Positions 16,359 through 17,368 of a DNA stretch of 17,368 nucleotides are shown one piece after another. The notes below the pieces were generated by a model that saw only the letters and a program-made list of their open reading frames with translations, did not search any database and was not told where the DNA came from. The position numbers and the translations under genes are program-made. The first letter of the stretch is position 1, and the number at the start of each line of letters is the position of its first letter. Source of the stretch: CAXGTL01 sp964012725 (GTDB lineage Archaea > Nanobdellota > Nanobdellia > Woesearchaeales > CAXGTL01); assembly GCA_964012725.1 (NCBI GenBank), contig CAXGTL010000023.1, forward strand, positions 1 through 17,368. Direction: 5' to 3'.

Positions 16359-16382
16359 ACGTATATATAAAATATTAAGAAC

Positions 16383-16390
16383 AATATAAA
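16383..16390 (-). promoter_or_regulatory. TATA box for the peptidase-Hxs operon (leaderless)
   Basis: On the minus strand TTTATATT is centred about 28 bp before the ATG at 16358, as expected for leaderless transcription. It lies only about 10 bp from the TATA box of the divergent pilin-like gene, so the 66-bp gap is a compact bidirectional promoter. A second AT tract at 16363-16374 is too close to the ATG to serve this start. Confidence 0.5.
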
Positions 16391-16391
16391 G

Positions 16392-16403
16392 ATTTATATA
16401 TTA
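16392..16403 (+). promoter_or_regulatory. TATA box for the pilin-like gene (leaderless)
   Basis: The plus-strand sequence atttatatatta is centred about 28 bp before the ATG at 16425. There is no Shine-Dalgarno between it and the start, which fits leaderless translation. Confidence 0.55.
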
Positions 16404-16424
16404 GAATACTGTAAATCTATATAT

Positions 16425-17231
16425 ATGTTAAGAAACAATCAAAAAAGAGGACAGATTAGCATTTTCATTATTATTGGACTTATCTTAATTATTCTTGTTG
16501 CTTTTATATTCTTTTATTTAAGTTCAATAAGAACAACATCTGGAAAAGAAACATCTGAGAACCAACATATTATTGGTTTTATTGAAGGATGTATTGACCA
16601 AAAAGCAAAACAAGGATTATTTTATTTAGGTTTTGTAGGAGGTGGAAATACACTTATCCAAGATCCAACTAATCAAGATTTATATATTGATCCTTTCAAA
16701 GGATATTATTATTCATATGATGATTATTATAAAATACCTTACCATTATTATTTAGATGATAATAAAGAAGAAGTATTAATTGAGCAAGGAAAAGTAAAAC
16801 AAATTCTTGAAGAATTTATAAACGATAATCTTGGTTCTTGCATAAATAATTTTGAAAACTTTGATGAGGCTGAATTTGTACAAGGAGATATTGATACAAT
16901 TGTTTATCTAAAAGATGAAGCAGTTGTTTTTAATGTTGATTTTCCAATTATAATGAAAACTAAAGAAGAAGAAAAAGAAATAAATCCTTTATTCACAGCA
17001 CACATTCCCGTTAGATTAAAAATAATTGATGAAATAAGTCTGGAAATAGTTGAAAAAGCACAACAAGACCCAACAATTATAGATTGGGAATATTTAACTG
17101 AATTAGGTGAGAAAGGCTTTAATGCAACTGCATACACAGGCTTTGACACCACAATCATTTACAGAATAATTGACACAAAGTATAAGATTGATAATCAACC
17201 TTACGTTTATCAGTTCGCTGTTAAGATATAA
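16425..17231 (+). CDS. Pilin-like, N-terminally anchored membrane protein (DPANN type)
   Basis: 268 aa. The N-terminus NQKRGQISIFIIIGLILII is a basic stretch ending in Gly followed by about 22 hydrophobic residues (11-33): a class III-like signal or a simple membrane anchor, of a type I recall as common in Pacearchaeota/Woesearchaeota surface proteins. The rest (about 35-268) is acidic, mixed alpha/beta, Tyr-rich (KGYYYSYDDYYKIPYHYY, about residues 92-109), has only two Cys in that domain (about C56 and C129), and should lie outside the membrane. If cut by the A24 peptidase encoded divergently 66 bp away, cleavage would fall after G9. No enzyme motif is visible. The function is unknown; a pilin-like or extracellular scaffold role is inferred from the N-terminus. 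Confidence 0.7.
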   Translation: MLRNNQKRGQISIFIIIGLILIILVAFIFFYLSSIRTTSGKETSENQHIIGFIEGCIDQKAKQGLFYLGFVGGGNTLIQDPTNQDLYIDPFKGYYYSYDDYYKIPYHYYLDDNKEEVLIEQGKVKQILEEFINDNLGSCINNFENFDEAEFVQGDIDTIVYLKDEAVVFNVDFPIIMKTKEEEKEINPLFTAHIPVRLKIIDEISLEIVEKAQQDPTIIDWEYLTELGEKGFNATAYTGFDTTIIYRIIDTKYKIDNQPYVYQFAVKI

Positions 17232-17279
17232 TTAAGAAAATAAAACAAAATTACAAAATAAAAAACAAATAAAATTAAC

Positions 17280-17368
17280 ATGAATAAAAACAAAACATCA
17301 ACAAAAACAATATTATTAACAACCACAATAATCATGATTCTATTAGCTAATATTGTAATGGTTAGTTC
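17280..17368 (+). CDS. N-terminus of a membrane or secreted protein (cut by window end)
   Basis: An ATG at 17280 opens a frame of 29 complete codons to the window edge. It reads MNKNKTSTKTILLTTTI, continuing MILLANIVMVS: a basic n-region followed by a hydrophobic segment, i.e. a signal peptide or membrane anchor. It lies 48 bp downstream of the pilin-like gene on the same strand, with no oligo(T) tract between, so co-transcription is likely. Too short for further assignment. Confidence 0.5.
   Translation, partial: MNKNKTSTKTILLTTTIIMILLANIVMVS

Noticed and set aside
16904..17158. Minus-strand frame opposite the pilin-like gene
   Set aside because: Antisense shadow of a gene with a clear membrane anchor and promoter.
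1..17368. CRISPR array, tRNA, rRNA, insertion sequence or phage genes
   Set aside because: No regularly spaced direct repeats, no cloverleaf-like GC-rich islands, and no transposase or phage motifs seen; reading by eye could miss a diverged tRNA.

Overview
The window is very AT-rich. It uses the standard code, and several genes have TATA-like boxes about 25-35 bp before the start codon with little or no leader. Surface proteins carry an N-terminal motif of the KRGQISIFIIIGL type and CCG-rich cysteine clusters. Together these point to an archaeon of the DPANN group (Pacearchaeota/Woesearchaeota/Nanoarchaeota-like). This placement is inferred from style; no rRNA or ribosomal gene is present to confirm it.

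Layout. (1) Positions 1-7197, minus strand: one giant open reading frame (2399 codons in the window, 3' end missing) for a secreted, cysteine-rich surface protein with MopE-like and thrombospondin-type-3/dockerin-like Ca2+-binding segments and a PKD-like domain. (2) Positions 7321-13010, plus strand: a tight three-gene operon (gaps of 2 and 3 bp) of unusual radical SAM (rSAM) enzymes: an amidohydrolase-rSAM fusion, a tandem rSAM-rSAM protein, and a B12-binding-type rSAM fused to a class I methyltransferase. (3) Positions 13036-16358, minus strand, convergent to the trio: an A24 prepilin-type peptidase, an HxsD-like protein, a second small protein, an HxsB-like rSAM maturase, and a 100-aa His-Xaa-Ser peptide precursor with its own promoter and an oligo(T) terminator. 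(4) Positions 16425-17368, plus strand: a pilin-like membrane-anchored protein divergent from the peptidase, then the start of another membrane or secreted protein.

Working interpretation. Region 3 looks like an archaeal relative of the His-Xaa-Ser (Hxs) peptide-modification system: precursor, rSAM maturase and HxsD-type helpers, but no recognisable HxsC. The unexpected element is the A24 peptidase at the head of the same operon, combined with a precursor whose leader resembles a class III (prepilin) signal (lysine-rich stretch, GG, then a hydrophobic run). This suggests that a radically modified His/Ser peptide may be cut and displayed by a pilin-type route. The neighbouring rSAM trio may be a second modification module or an unrelated pathway; the sequence shows only adjacency. 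No tRNA, rRNA, CRISPR array, insertion sequence or attachment site was seen.
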